In this document: piece after piece, positions 25,688 through 33,640 of the stretch
Layout of the letters: every line of letters starts with the position of its first letter
How positions within the stretch are numbered: the first letter of the stretch is position 1
Source: Streptomyces caeruleatus
Lineage (GTDB): Bacteria; Actinomycetota; Actinomycetes; Streptomycetales; Streptomycetaceae
Assembly (NCBI RefSeq): GCF_001514235.1
Contig: NZ_KQ948925.1
Span: 185,444 to 249,443, forward strand
Direction of reading: 5' to 3'
DNA: 64,000 nucleotides
Notes under the pieces: generated by a model
Told to the model about the DNA's origin: nothing
The model's database searches: none
Seen by the model: the letters and a program-made list of their open reading frames with translations, nothing else
Translations under genes and position numbers: made by a program

Positions 25688-26662
25688 CTACCAGCGTCCC
25701 GGCTCGGTCCCGACGATCGCCTCCGACGGTTTGCCGTCCACCCCCACCGGTACGTCCCCGGCGAGCATCACCCGGTGCATGGTCCGGGGGAAGTCGAGGT
25801 GGGCGTTGTCGCTGGGGGCGAGGTGGAGGGTGGCCCGGTTGTCCCAGAAGGCGACGCTGCCGGGCTCCCAGCGGAAGCGGACCGTGTACTCGGGGCGTAC
25901 GGCCTGCTCCAGCAGCATCTCCAGGATCGCGGCGCTCTCGGCCCGGGAGAGGCCGGCGATCTGCTCGACGTAGTAGCCGTTGACGTAGAGCACCCGCTCG
26001 CCCGTCTCCGGGTGGACGCGCACCAGCGGGTGCAGCGAGGCGACCTGGTGGTCCAGCAGATGGCGGACGTAGGCGTCGTCGCCGGGGCGGGGCTGGTAGC
26101 CGACGCCGAGGCGGTGCTCGGCGCGCAGGCCGTCCACGAAGTCCTTCACCGGACCGGACAGTCCGGCGTAGGCGGCCGCCAGGTTGGACCAGGTCGTGTC
26201 GCCGCCGTACGGGGGTACGGTCTCGGCGCGCAGGACGGTCGCGGCGGGCGGGTCGACGCGGGCGCCGTGGTCGCAGTGCCAGCCGCGCAGCAGGGTGTGG
26301 CGGCGGCGCCGCAGCCACTCGTCGTGCTCCATGCCGAACCTCCCGCCCAGCTCCAGCCGGTCGGCGGTGGTCTCGACCTCGGGGAAGTCCGCCGGGGAGG
26401 CACTTCCCCGCTTGCGCAGGACGACCGGTGCGCCGAACCGCCGCGCGAACGCCACATGCCCGGCGTGCTCCAGCCGCTGTCCCCGGAAGAAGACCACCTT
26501 CCAGCGCAGCACCGCCGCCCGGATCGCGGCGACCACGGCGTCGTCCAGCTCGCCGGCGAGGTCGACGCCCGTGATCTCCGCCCCGATGTGCCCGGCGACC
26601 GGTCGTACCTCGATCCCCGTCTCCTGCCGCGCCGCGCCCGCCGTGCCCCTGTCCGTCGTCAT
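25688..26662 (-). CDS. TauD/TfdA-family Fe(II)/2-oxoglutarate dioxygenase
   Basis: A 324-residue oxygenase of the taurine/alkylsulfate dioxygenase family, which hydroxylates its substrate with Fe(II) and 2-oxoglutarate. The N-terminal IGAEITGVDLAGELDD and VVFFRGQRL blocks are diagnostic. The iron-binding HxD motif is WHCDHG (His129, Asp131), and the distal FWDNRATLHLA supplies the third His, with HRVMLAGDVP downstream for the 2-oxoglutarate Arg. GGAGCGGGC directly precedes the ATG at 26662. It could act in sulfur scavenging or hydroxylate a natural product; the neighbouring megasynthase locus makes the latter worth considering. Confidence 0.87.
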   Translation of the reverse strand: MTTDRGTAGAARQETGIEVRPVAGHIGAEITGVDLAGELDDAVVAAIRAAVLRWKVVFFRGQRLEHAGHVAFARRFGAPVVLRKRGSASPADFPEVETTADRLELGGRFGMEHDEWLRRRRHTLLRGWHCDHGARVDPPAATVLRAETVPPYGGDTTWSNLAAAYAGLSGPVKDFVDGLRAEHRLGVGYQPRPGDDAYVRHLLDHQVASLHPLVRVHPETGERVLYVNGYYVEQIAGLSRAESAAILEMLLEQAVRPEYTVRFRWEPGSVAFWDNRATLHLAPSDNAHLDFPRTMHRVMLAGDVPVGVDGKPSEAIVGTEPGRW

Positions 26663-26779
26663 GCCCGCTCCGTCGGTCGTCCGTCCCCGCCGGCTCCGGT
26701 CCGAGCCGGTTCCAGGAAGATCGTGACAGTGTTCGGCGGGCATGGCGACAGGGCCTCGGCACAGCGGACGCGAAGCGGC

Positions 26780-28351
26780 TCAGACGGCGAACTCCCGTAT
26801 CACCGTGTTCCGGAAGAGCGCCGTGCCGCCGATCGTGAAGAGCGCCAGCCCGGTGTCGGCCGGATCCGGGAAGACCTCGGTCGAGTGCGTGTAGCGGCCG
26901 TCGTCCACGAACATCTCGACGGACGTCCGGTCGATCAGGATGCGCAGCCGCACCATGCCCGCGGAGGCGTCGAAGGGGCTCCGGCTCTCCTGCCACCGGC
27001 CGGTGCTGTCGGGGCTCACGGTGTATCCGCGGTTGACGAAGGCGTAGTCGCCGTAGATCCCGGCGTCGATGTGGCGGCCGCCGTCGGAGGAACGCCGCAA
27101 CTGGAGCCCCGCGCCGGTCAGTTGGTCCCAGGTGATGTCGGTGGACACCTCGTACGCGGTGCCCGTGTAGTCGAGCAGGAGGTTCCCGTCGACCTCCAGG
27201 TCGCCGAGGTCGACCGTGCGGGAGACATGGGCGTCGAGACCGGCGACCGGCTGGGAGGCGAGGTAGTACGTGCCGCCCGCCGCCCGCTTCAGCGTGACCT
27301 CGCGGACGATCGAGTCGGTGCCGTTGAAGCCGTCGCACTCCATGGTGGGCGTGGTGCCGGCGTAGTCCCAGTGGTTCATCCAGCCGATCGCGTACCTCGC
27401 CGCCGGGTCGAGCGTGCCGCCGGCGTTCCGCTTCTCGAAGGTGACGGCGGCGTACCAGTCCCAGCCGTGGTCGAGCCACTGCGGATCGCTCACGTCGGGC
27501 GTGAACGTGGTGCCGTCGAAGGACCCCGTCCAGTAGGCGTACGTGCTCGGCAGCCCGGATCCCTTCCCGTTGGCGCTCACGCCCAGCACCCACTTCCAGG
27601 TGCCGTCCGCCGCCCGGATACGGAACAGGTCCGGGCACTCCAGCACACCGATGCCGCCCTTGATGAAGCCGCCGACGTACGTCCACGACTTGAGGTCGGC
27701 GGAGTGGTAGAAGCCCACCTTGTCGTTCTCGGCGAGGGTCATCACCCAGCGCCCGCGTTCCTCGTCGCGGATGACCTTGGGATCGCGGAAGTCCCGGACG
27801 CCGGGGTTGGGCAGCACCGGGGCGGTGCCGTGGTTGGTGAACGTACGGCCGCCGTCGGTGGAGTAGTACAGGTACTGCGCCTGCGTGACGTCGTCGGGCG
27901 CCATGGTGGCGAGGACGATCACCGCGCCCGCGCCGAAGCCCGCCGTGTTGCCGGTGTCGACGACCGCCGAGCCGGACCAGACGTCGCCGTTGGGTGTGGT
28001 GTTCTTCGGCACGGCGATCCCGCGGTCGGTGAAGGACACCAGGTCGGTGCTGGTCGCCAGGCGCCAGGCCGTGCCCGCGGTCGTGCCGCCCGTCGAGTAG
28101 TCGGGGTTGTAGAGGTAGTAGTAGTGGTACTCACCGTCGATCCACACCGGCCGCTGCGGGTCGTTCATCCACTGGTCGGGGACCGTGAAGTGGTACTCGG
28201 CGCGGTAGCTTCCGGTGCAGGCGGCAGCCGTCGTGGACGCCGCCGCGGCGGGGCTCCGGCCGGCCGGCAGTAATGCGCCGGCCGCGCCCGCGGCCGAGGC
28301 GATGAAGAGCGACCTCCTGGATATTCCGGGCATACCAAATGTGCCACGCAT
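26780..28351 (-). CDS. Secreted glycoside hydrolase family 32 (levanase/inulinase-type)
   Basis: A 523-residue exported beta-fructan hydrolase. The N-terminus carries a Tat signal (SRRSLFIASAAGAAGALLPAG). The five-bladed propeller follows with the GH32 catalytic triad: WMNDPQ (nucleophile Asp), DFRDPKV (transition-state Asp) and LECPDLF (acid/base Glu). The last 150 residues form the beta-sandwich module (VRLRILIDRTSVEMFVDDG). It should cut levan, inulin or sucrose outside the cell and supply the divergent ABC importer. The shared 168-bp promoter region carries operator-like dyads, so it is probably controlled together with the importer by the LacI protein at 33631. Confidence 0.92.
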   Translation of the reverse strand: MRGTFGMPGISRRSLFIASAAGAAGALLPAGRSPAAAASTTAAACTGSYRAEYHFTVPDQWMNDPQRPVWIDGEYHYYYLYNPDYSTGGTTAGTAWRLATSTDLVSFTDRGIAVPKNTTPNGDVWSGSAVVDTGNTAGFGAGAVIVLATMAPDDVTQAQYLYYSTDGGRTFTNHGTAPVLPNPGVRDFRDPKVIRDEERGRWVMTLAENDKVGFYHSADLKSWTYVGGFIKGGIGVLECPDLFRIRAADGTWKWVLGVSANGKGSGLPSTYAYWTGSFDGTTFTPDVSDPQWLDHGWDWYAAVTFEKRNAGGTLDPAARYAIGWMNHWDYAGTTPTMECDGFNGTDSIVREVTLKRAAGGTYYLASQPVAGLDAHVSRTVDLGDLEVDGNLLLDYTGTAYEVSTDITWDQLTGAGLQLRRSSDGGRHIDAGIYGDYAFVNRGYTVSPDSTGRWQESRSPFDASAGMVRLRILIDRTSVEMFVDDGRYTHSTEVFPDPADTGLALFTIGGTALFRNTVIREFAV

Positions 28352-28405
28352 GGTGCGGCTCCTTTCCCGACGCCGTCGTCAGGACTGCGGCTCATGTGGA
28401 GCAGG

Positions 28406-28434
28406 ACTCTGCGACCTAACTCGTTAAAGGTCAA
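28406..28434 (-). promoter_or_regulatory. Promoter candidate for the secreted GH32 gene
   Basis: On the minus strand TTGACC (28434-28429) is followed after 17 bp by CAGAGT (28411-28406). The dyad TAAC-TC-GTTA at 28417-28426 lies inside the spacer, where a bound repressor would block RNA polymerase. Confidence 0.45.
28417..28426. promoter_or_regulatory. LacI-type operator candidate 1 (fructan locus)
   Basis: TAAC-TC-GTTA, preceded by C, is an inverted repeat sharing the CTAAC half-site with the dyad at 28498-28511. Two related dyads in a divergent promoter region next to a LacI-regulated sugar locus support an operator role. Confidence 0.5.
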
Positions 28435-28448
28435 GTGGTTCACGACTA

Positions 28449-28478
28449 TTGACAGGGGCGTAACACCCTTCACATCAT
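28449..28478 (+). promoter_or_regulatory. Promoter candidate for the fructan ABC operon
   Basis: A consensus -35 TTGACA (28449-28454) is followed after 18 bp by CATCAT (28473-28478), four of six matches to a -10. The dyad at 28498-28511 lies about 20 bp downstream, near the transcription start. Confidence 0.45.
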
Positions 28479-28497
28479 CTGGGGCATCACTTCTCGA

Positions 28498-28511
28498 CTA
28501 ACACGAGTTAG
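28498..28511. promoter_or_regulatory. LacI-type operator candidate 2 (fructan locus)
   Basis: CTAAC-ACGA-GTTAG has perfect 5-bp arms, directly upstream of the solute-binding protein start at 28520. That gene lacks a good ribosome-binding site; only AGG within the dyad could serve, so repressor binding and translation initiation would overlap. Confidence 0.55.
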
Positions 28512-28519
28512 GCCCTTGC

Positions 28520-29929
28520 ATGACTGACTCGCACCTCACCCGCCGCACCCTGCTGCGGTACGGCGCCTACGGCGCGGGAGCCGCCGCGCTCGCCGGTACC
28601 GCAGCCAGCTGGGACCGGCTCACCGGAGCCGACATCCCCGGCCGCGACGACGGCTCCCTCGTCGTCGCCACCCTCGGCCCCGCCTACGGGCCGGAGGCCG
28701 TCCGCACCCTCACCGAGGGCTTCAAGGAGGTCCACCCCGACATCAAGCTCCGCATCAACGCCGTGCAGGCCGTCGACTGGTCGGACTTCTTCGCGAAGAT
28801 CCTCACCCAGATCGCGGCGGGCACCGCGCCCGACCTCGTGTACGTCGCCACCGAAGGCGTCCAGCTGTTCGCGCAGCGCCTCGGGGTCCCGCTGGACGAC
28901 TGGGTGAAGCGGGACGCCGAGGAGCTGCGCGAGTACTTCGCCGACGTCCATCCCTCGCTGGTGGAGTCGATGATGTACGAGGGGAGCCTCTACCAGCTGC
29001 CGGTCGAGTTCAACGCCGCCGACATGTACCTCAACAACCAGGTGCTCAAGCGGGCGGGAGCGGACTTCCCGGCGGCCGACTGGACGCGCGACGACTTCAC
29101 CGGGCTGCTGCGGGACATGAAGAAGTCCAGCGGCTCCCAGTTCACGCCGTACTTCTGGACGAACCGGCTGTGGGGCGGCGTCGTGCCCTGGCTGTTCGCC
29201 AACGACACCAACCTGCTCAGCGAGTCCAAGGCGCCGGGTGGCGGCTGGCTGTGGGACTCCTTCTATCCGGCCGCCGCACGGCAGGGCCGCGGGGGCGGCT
29301 TCCGCTGGACGACGCCGCAGGCCACCGACGCGCGCGTGGAAGAGGCGTACGACTATCTCGCCTCCCTGATCCAGGAGGGTCTCTGCACCCGCCCCGAGGG
29401 CGGCAACGGCCAGAACCTGATCGGCGTGTTCTCCACCGGCCGGGTCGGGGTCACGCCCGCGGGCGGCTTCTGGGCGGGCGGCCTGCATCTGGCCGGCATG
29501 AAGGCGAACGGCTTCGACGTGCAGTACTTCCCGCGCTGGCGCACCCAGCGCATGCAGTACGGCGCCGCCGGCTACGCGCTGCTGCGCACCTCGAAGCGGC
29601 AGGAGGAGGCCTGGGAGTTCATCAAGTACGCCGCCCGCAAGGACACCCTGACGCGGCTGTTCGAGACCAACCAGACCACCCCGGCGCGCCGCTCGATGCT
29701 GACCGCCGACCGCTACCGCGAGACCGGCCCGGACCAGTGGCAGGTTTTCTACGACACCCTCGACAAGTTCCCCGACACCGGGCCGATCCCCGCCCCGCCG
29801 CAGGTCGCCGAGGTCGAGCAGGTGCTGCTCAAGCACACCGGCACCGCGCTGGCCTCCCGGCGCTCGGTCGCCCCCGCGCTGGGCCGGATGCAGAGCGATC
29901 TGGAGAAGGCCATGGAGCGTGACGTATGA
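28520..29929 (+). CDS. ABC sugar transporter solute-binding protein (fructan locus)
   Basis: A 469-residue extracellular family 1 binding protein that would capture fructo-oligosaccharide or sucrose for the permeases downstream. The N-terminus has a Tat-like signal (HLTRRTLLRYGAYGAGAAALAG) with no lipobox cysteine that I can see, which is unusual for a Gram-positive binding protein. The mature part shows FKEVHPDIKLRIN, TQIAAGTAPDLVYVATEG and the C-terminal AWEFIKYAARKDTLTRLFE block. The stop overlaps the start of the first permease (ATGA). Substrate assignment rests on the two flanking GH32 genes. Confidence 0.9.
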   Translation: MTDSHLTRRTLLRYGAYGAGAAALAGTAASWDRLTGADIPGRDDGSLVVATLGPAYGPEAVRTLTEGFKEVHPDIKLRINAVQAVDWSDFFAKILTQIAAGTAPDLVYVATEGVQLFAQRLGVPLDDWVKRDAEELREYFADVHPSLVESMMYEGSLYQLPVEFNAADMYLNNQVLKRAGADFPAADWTRDDFTGLLRDMKKSSGSQFTPYFWTNRLWGGVVPWLFANDTNLLSESKAPGGGWLWDSFYPAAARQGRGGGFRWTTPQATDARVEEAYDYLASLIQEGLCTRPEGGNGQNLIGVFSTGRVGVTPAGGFWAGGLHLAGMKANGFDVQYFPRWRTQRMQYGAAGYALLRTSKRQEEAWEFIKYAARKDTLTRLFETNQTTPARRSMLTADRYRETGPDQWQVFYDTLDKFPDTGPIPAPPQVAEVEQVLLKHTGTALASRRSVAPALGRMQSDLEKAMERDV

Positions 29930-30879
29930 CGAACACCCAGATACCCCCCGTGCGGCCCAAGCAGCCGGCCGTGCCACCGGCGCCCGCGCCCCGGGCCTCC
30001 GCCCGTGACCGTGGCACACGGCTGCTGGCCACGTTCTTCCTGGCGCCCACGATCGTCGGCATCGTCGTCTTCACGGTCGTGCCGATCATCGGCTCGGTGG
30101 TGCTGAGCCTCTTCCACTGGAACGTGATCGACGAGCCGAGCTTCGCCGGGGCCGCCAACTACCGTGAGGTCTTCACCGATTCCACGGTGCTGGTGTCCTT
30201 CCGTAACACGCTGGTGTTCATGGTGTTCGCGGTCGCGCTGCAACTGGTCATCGCCCTGGTGCTGGCCCTGGCGGTGAACGGGCGGATGCCGGTGTGGCTG
30301 CGCTCGGTGTTCCGCTCGGCGTTCTTCTTCCCGCTGGTTCTGTCCGCCGCGTCGATCTCGGTGGTGATGAAGTACCTGTTCAACCAGGACTTCGGGGTCG
30401 TGAACTGGGGGCTCGGACTGGTCGGTGTCGCTCCGGTGCCGTGGCTGACGTCCGAGAACGCGGCGATGGCCACGGTGATCCTGGTGTACGTATGGCAGCA
30501 GTTCGGGTTCTCGTTCCTGCTGTTCGTCGGAGGCCTGAACAACATCCCCAAGGAGATCCACGAGGCCGCCTCCCTGGACGGCGCGACCGGTCTGCGCAAG
30601 CACCTGAACGTGACGCTGCCGCTGCTGTCCCCCACGCTGCTGGTGGCGTCGGTGGTCGGCATCATCAACGCGCTCCAGGTCTTCGAGCAGCCGTACGTCC
30701 TCACCAACGGCGGGCCCGGGGACGCCACCCGGACCGTGGTGATGGTCATCTACGAGAGCGCCTTCGAGCAGCTGCGCTTCGGTGAGGCCTCGGCGGTGGG
30801 TGTGCTGCTGTTCGTGCTGATCATGGCGGTCACCGCCCTCCAGTTCCGGCTCAGCCGGCGTTTCGTCCACTACCAGTGA
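29926..30879 (+). CDS. ABC sugar permease, MalF type
   Basis: A 317-residue inner-membrane permease with six predicted helices after a Pro-rich cytoplasmic N-terminus. The EAA loop that docks the ATPase is IHEAASLDGATGLRKHLNV, followed by TLPLLSPTLL. It is translationally coupled to the binding protein by a four-base overlap. It pairs with the next permease. Confidence 0.92.
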   Translation: MTNTQIPPVRPKQPAVPPAPAPRASARDRGTRLLATFFLAPTIVGIVVFTVVPIIGSVVLSLFHWNVIDEPSFAGAANYREVFTDSTVLVSFRNTLVFMVFAVALQLVIALVLALAVNGRMPVWLRSVFRSAFFFPLVLSAASISVVMKYLFNQDFGVVNWGLGLVGVAPVPWLTSENAAMATVILVYVWQQFGFSFLLFVGGLNNIPKEIHEAASLDGATGLRKHLNVTLPLLSPTLLVASVVGIINALQVFEQPYVLTNGGPGDATRTVVMVIYESAFEQLRFGEASAVGVLLFVLIMAVTALQFRLSRRFVHYQ

Positions 30880-30895
30880 GCCGGGTGACCTCCCC

Positions 30896-31750
30896 ATGAG
30901 CCAAGCAACCCTGTCCCTGAGCCGCACCCGGCACTCCCTCGCGCCGTGGGCCCGCATCGCCGCGCTGGCCGTGTGCGCGCTGCTGACGCTGGGCCCGGTC
31001 GTCTGGACCGTCTCCACCTCGCTGCGCACCCCGGCCGAGGCCTTCGACCTGCCGCCGAAGATCATCCCGACGGATCCGTCCGTGGAGGCGTACAGCGGGG
31101 TCTTCGACCAGATCGACGTCTGGCTGCTCGCCCTGAACTCCACGCTGGTCACGGCGCTGATCGCGGTGGGCCAGATGATCACGGCCGGACTGGCCGGGTA
31201 CGCCTTCGCCCGCCTCGAGTTCCGGTTCAAGAAGCCGCTGTTCGGGCTGGTCCTGGCGACCATGATGGTGCCGTTGCAGGTCACGATCGTGCCGGTGTTC
31301 CTGGTGCTGAAGTCGATGAGCCTGACCGACACCCTGCTGGGTCTGATCATCCCGGCCTTCCCGACCGCTTTCGGGACCTTCCTGATGCGCCAGTACTTCC
31401 TGGGCATGCCCAAGGACCTGGGCGAGGCGGCGATGCTCGACGGCTGCGGGCCCTGGCGGATCTTCCGGTCCGTGTACGCGCCGCTGGCCGCGCCCGGCCT
31501 CGCGATCGTCGGCGTCCTGGCCTTCAACTACCACTGGAACGAGTTCTTCCGCCCGCTGATCCTGGAGACCTCCGGCCAGAACTACACCCTCCCCCTGGGC
31601 CTGGTCTCCCTCCAGGGCAACCTGGGCACCGGCTCCATCTCGGTGGTGCTCGCCGGTGTCGTGCTGTCCATGATCCCCGCCGTCGCCGTGTTCGTCGTCG
31701 GTCAGCGCCCTCTCCGCGAGGGCATCACGTCCGCAGGAGTCAACCGTTGA
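30896..31750 (+). CDS. ABC sugar permease, MalG type
   Basis: A 284-residue permease with six helices; the EAA loop is DLGEAAMLDGCGPWRIFRSV. It begins 16 bp after the first permease and overlaps the next gene by four bases. No ATP-binding subunit is encoded in the operon. In Streptomyces such CUT1 systems usually borrow the common ATPase MsiK, encoded elsewhere. Confidence 0.92.
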   Translation: MSQATLSLSRTRHSLAPWARIAALAVCALLTLGPVVWTVSTSLRTPAEAFDLPPKIIPTDPSVEAYSGVFDQIDVWLLALNSTLVTALIAVGQMITAGLAGYAFARLEFRFKKPLFGLVLATMMVPLQVTIVPVFLVLKSMSLTDTLLGLIIPAFPTAFGTFLMRQYFLGMPKDLGEAAMLDGCGPWRIFRSVYAPLAAPGLAIVGVLAFNYHWNEFFRPLILETSGQNYTLPLGLVSLQGNLGTGSISVVLAGVVLSMIPAVAVFVVGQRPLREGITSAGVNR

Positions 31751-33150
31751 GCCTCACCGCTCCGTCCTCGGACCCGGGCGCCCCGCGCTTCCGGGTCCGT
31801 CCCCCGGCCAACTGGATGAACGACCCGAACGGTCCCTTCCGTTGGCGCGGCCGGCACCACCTCTTCTACCAGCACAACCCCGACGCCCCCGTGCACACGA
31901 ACGTCCACTGGGGACACGTCTCCAGCGCCGACCTCGTCGAGTGGGAACACCATCCGGTCGCGCTCACCCCGACGCCCGGCGGCCCGGACGAGGCGGGCTG
32001 CTGGTCCGGGTGCGTGGTCGACGACGACGGCGTGCCGACCGCGGTGTACACGGGCGTCGACCGCCGTCACACCGGCCTCGGCGCGATCTGCCTGGCCCGG
32101 GCGGTGGTCCCGGAGGACGAGACGCTCACCGACTGGAAGCCGCTGCCGACGCCGGTGGTGACCGGTCCGCCCGCCGACCTGGACGTGGTCATGTTCCGCG
32201 ACCCGTTCGTGTTCAGCAGCGGTGGGCGCCGCTGGGCGCTGGTCGGCGCGGGGCACGCCGACGGGACGCCGTCGGTGCTGCTGTACGACTGCGAGACCCT
32301 GTCCGACTGGCGGTTCGCCGGGGTGCTCCTCGACGGCGACGACCCGGTCGCGGCGGATGCCTTCGGCGACAAGGCGGTGGGCTGGGAGTGCCCGCAGCTG
32401 TACTCGACGCAGAGCGGGGACTGGGTGCTGGTGCTGTCGCTGTGGGACGGGGATCCGTGCAGCACGGGCTACCTGACGGGGCGTCTGGAACCGGGCGCGG
32501 AGGGCGAGTTGCGCTTCGCGCCCCGCACCGGCGGGCGGCTCGACCACGGGCGTGACTTCTACGCCCCCGCCGTGCTCCAGGAACCCGACCGGGCGCTGAT
32601 GTGGGGCTGGTCGTGGGAGGCCCGCGACCAGGACGAGGTCGACCGGGCGGGCTGGGCCGGGGTCCTGACGGCGCCGAGGGTCGTGGACGTACACCCGGAC
32701 GGGGCCCTTCGGGTCGCGCCGGCCCCGGAGCTCGAACTGCTGCGCGCGGCCGAGCCCTTCGTCACCGCACCGGGTCGCCGCACCCCGCTCCCTGCGGCCT
32801 ACGACCTCACCGTGACCGCGTCCGACCGCACCACCGTGAGCCTCCTGCGGTCCGCCTCCGGCGCGCAGCTGACGGTCGTACTGGACCCGGACGAGGGCAC
32901 GGTGACGCTCGACCGCGGTGACTGGCCCCGCGCCAGGCCCGAGGGTTCGGCACCGATCGTGGTGCGAGCACCGGCCGGCAAGGTACGGATCCTCGTCGAC
33001 GGCTCCCTCCTGGAGCTGTTCGTCGGCGACCGGGCCACGATCACCGAGCGGGTCTACCGGCGCCCTGACGACACGGCCGAACTCGCCGTGTCCGACGGCT
33101 CCGAGGTCACGATCACCGGCTGGGAGCTGGTCCCACCGACACACGGGTGA
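31747..33150 (+). CDS. Intracellular GH32 beta-fructosidase (sucrose/fructo-oligosaccharide hydrolase)
   Basis: A 467-residue GH32 enzyme without signal peptide, expected to split imported fructo-oligosaccharides or sucrose in the cytoplasm. Catalytic motifs: NWMNDPNG (nucleophile), MFRDPFVF and WECPQLY (acid/base). The C-terminal sandwich ends VRILVDGSLLELFVGDRATITERVY. The start is an unusual TTG at 31747, overlapping the permease stop as TTGA; AGGAG at 31733-31737 supports it. It completes the operon of uptake plus hydrolysis, parallel to the secreted GH32 on the other side. Confidence 0.9.
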   Translation: MSLTAPSSDPGAPRFRVRPPANWMNDPNGPFRWRGRHHLFYQHNPDAPVHTNVHWGHVSSADLVEWEHHPVALTPTPGGPDEAGCWSGCVVDDDGVPTAVYTGVDRRHTGLGAICLARAVVPEDETLTDWKPLPTPVVTGPPADLDVVMFRDPFVFSSGGRRWALVGAGHADGTPSVLLYDCETLSDWRFAGVLLDGDDPVAADAFGDKAVGWECPQLYSTQSGDWVLVLSLWDGDPCSTGYLTGRLEPGAEGELRFAPRTGGRLDHGRDFYAPAVLQEPDRALMWGWSWEARDQDEVDRAGWAGVLTAPRVVDVHPDGALRVAPAPELELLRAAEPFVTAPGRRTPLPAAYDLTVTASDRTTVSLLRSASGAQLTVVLDPDEGTVTLDRGDWPRARPEGSAPIVVRAPAGKVRILVDGSLLELFVGDRATITERVYRRPDDTAELAVSDGSEVTITGWELVPPTHG

Positions 33151-33181
33151 TCACCGGCGGCCGGGCGCCGTACCCGTCGCG

Positions 33182-33640
33182 GACGGCGCCCGGCCCGCCA
33201 AGGCCGTAAGAGCCGCTCCCGGCACCGTCGCCGGCCGGCCCCAGAGACACAGGGTCGATCACGGCAAAGACCGGCCGCCAAACCCGCCACGGGCAACGTC
33301 CCGCCCGCGACAGCCGCCGTCGACCGAAGCCGCACCCCCTGCGCACCACCGATCACCGATCACGCCGAACACCGCACCGTCGCCGACGGCCCCCGGCCTG
33401 CGAAAGACCGTGAGAGCCACTCCCGGCACCGTCGCCAGCCGGCAGGCAGCCCCAGAAACACAGGGTCGATCACGGCAAAGACCGGCCGCCAAACCCGCCA
33501 CGGGCAACGTCCCGCCCACGACAGCCGCCGTCGACCGAAGCCGCACCCCCTGCGCACCACCGATCACCGATCACGCCGAACACCGCACCGTCCCCGACGG
33601 CCCCCGGCCCGCAAAAGCCCCCCGGCGCCCTCACCGGCCC
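33182..33640. repeat. ~210-bp imperfect tandem repeat in the GH32-LacI intergenic region
   Basis: Two near-identical units, about 203 bp (33182-33384) and 211 bp (33385-33595), are followed by the beginning of a third at 33596. Each starts GACGGC(G/C)CCCGGCC, contains AGGGTCGATCACGGCAAAG (33251 and 33462) and ends with CACCGATCACCGATCACGCC. The 480-bp region 33151-33630 holds no gene I can support: hypothetical reverse-strand frames there merely repeat each other. In addition, the end of the GH32 gene (from ~33124) and the end of the LacI gene (from ~33643) share a GGTCCCACCGAC...GATCACCGG block. Confidence 0.75.

Noticed and set aside
33054..33567. Two similar reverse-strand hypothetical proteins of about 100 residues in the GH32-LacI gap.
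   Set aside because: They are the same reading of the ~210-bp DNA repeat, with no ribosome-binding site, no family features and Arg/Gly-rich composition typical of non-coding GC-rich frames.
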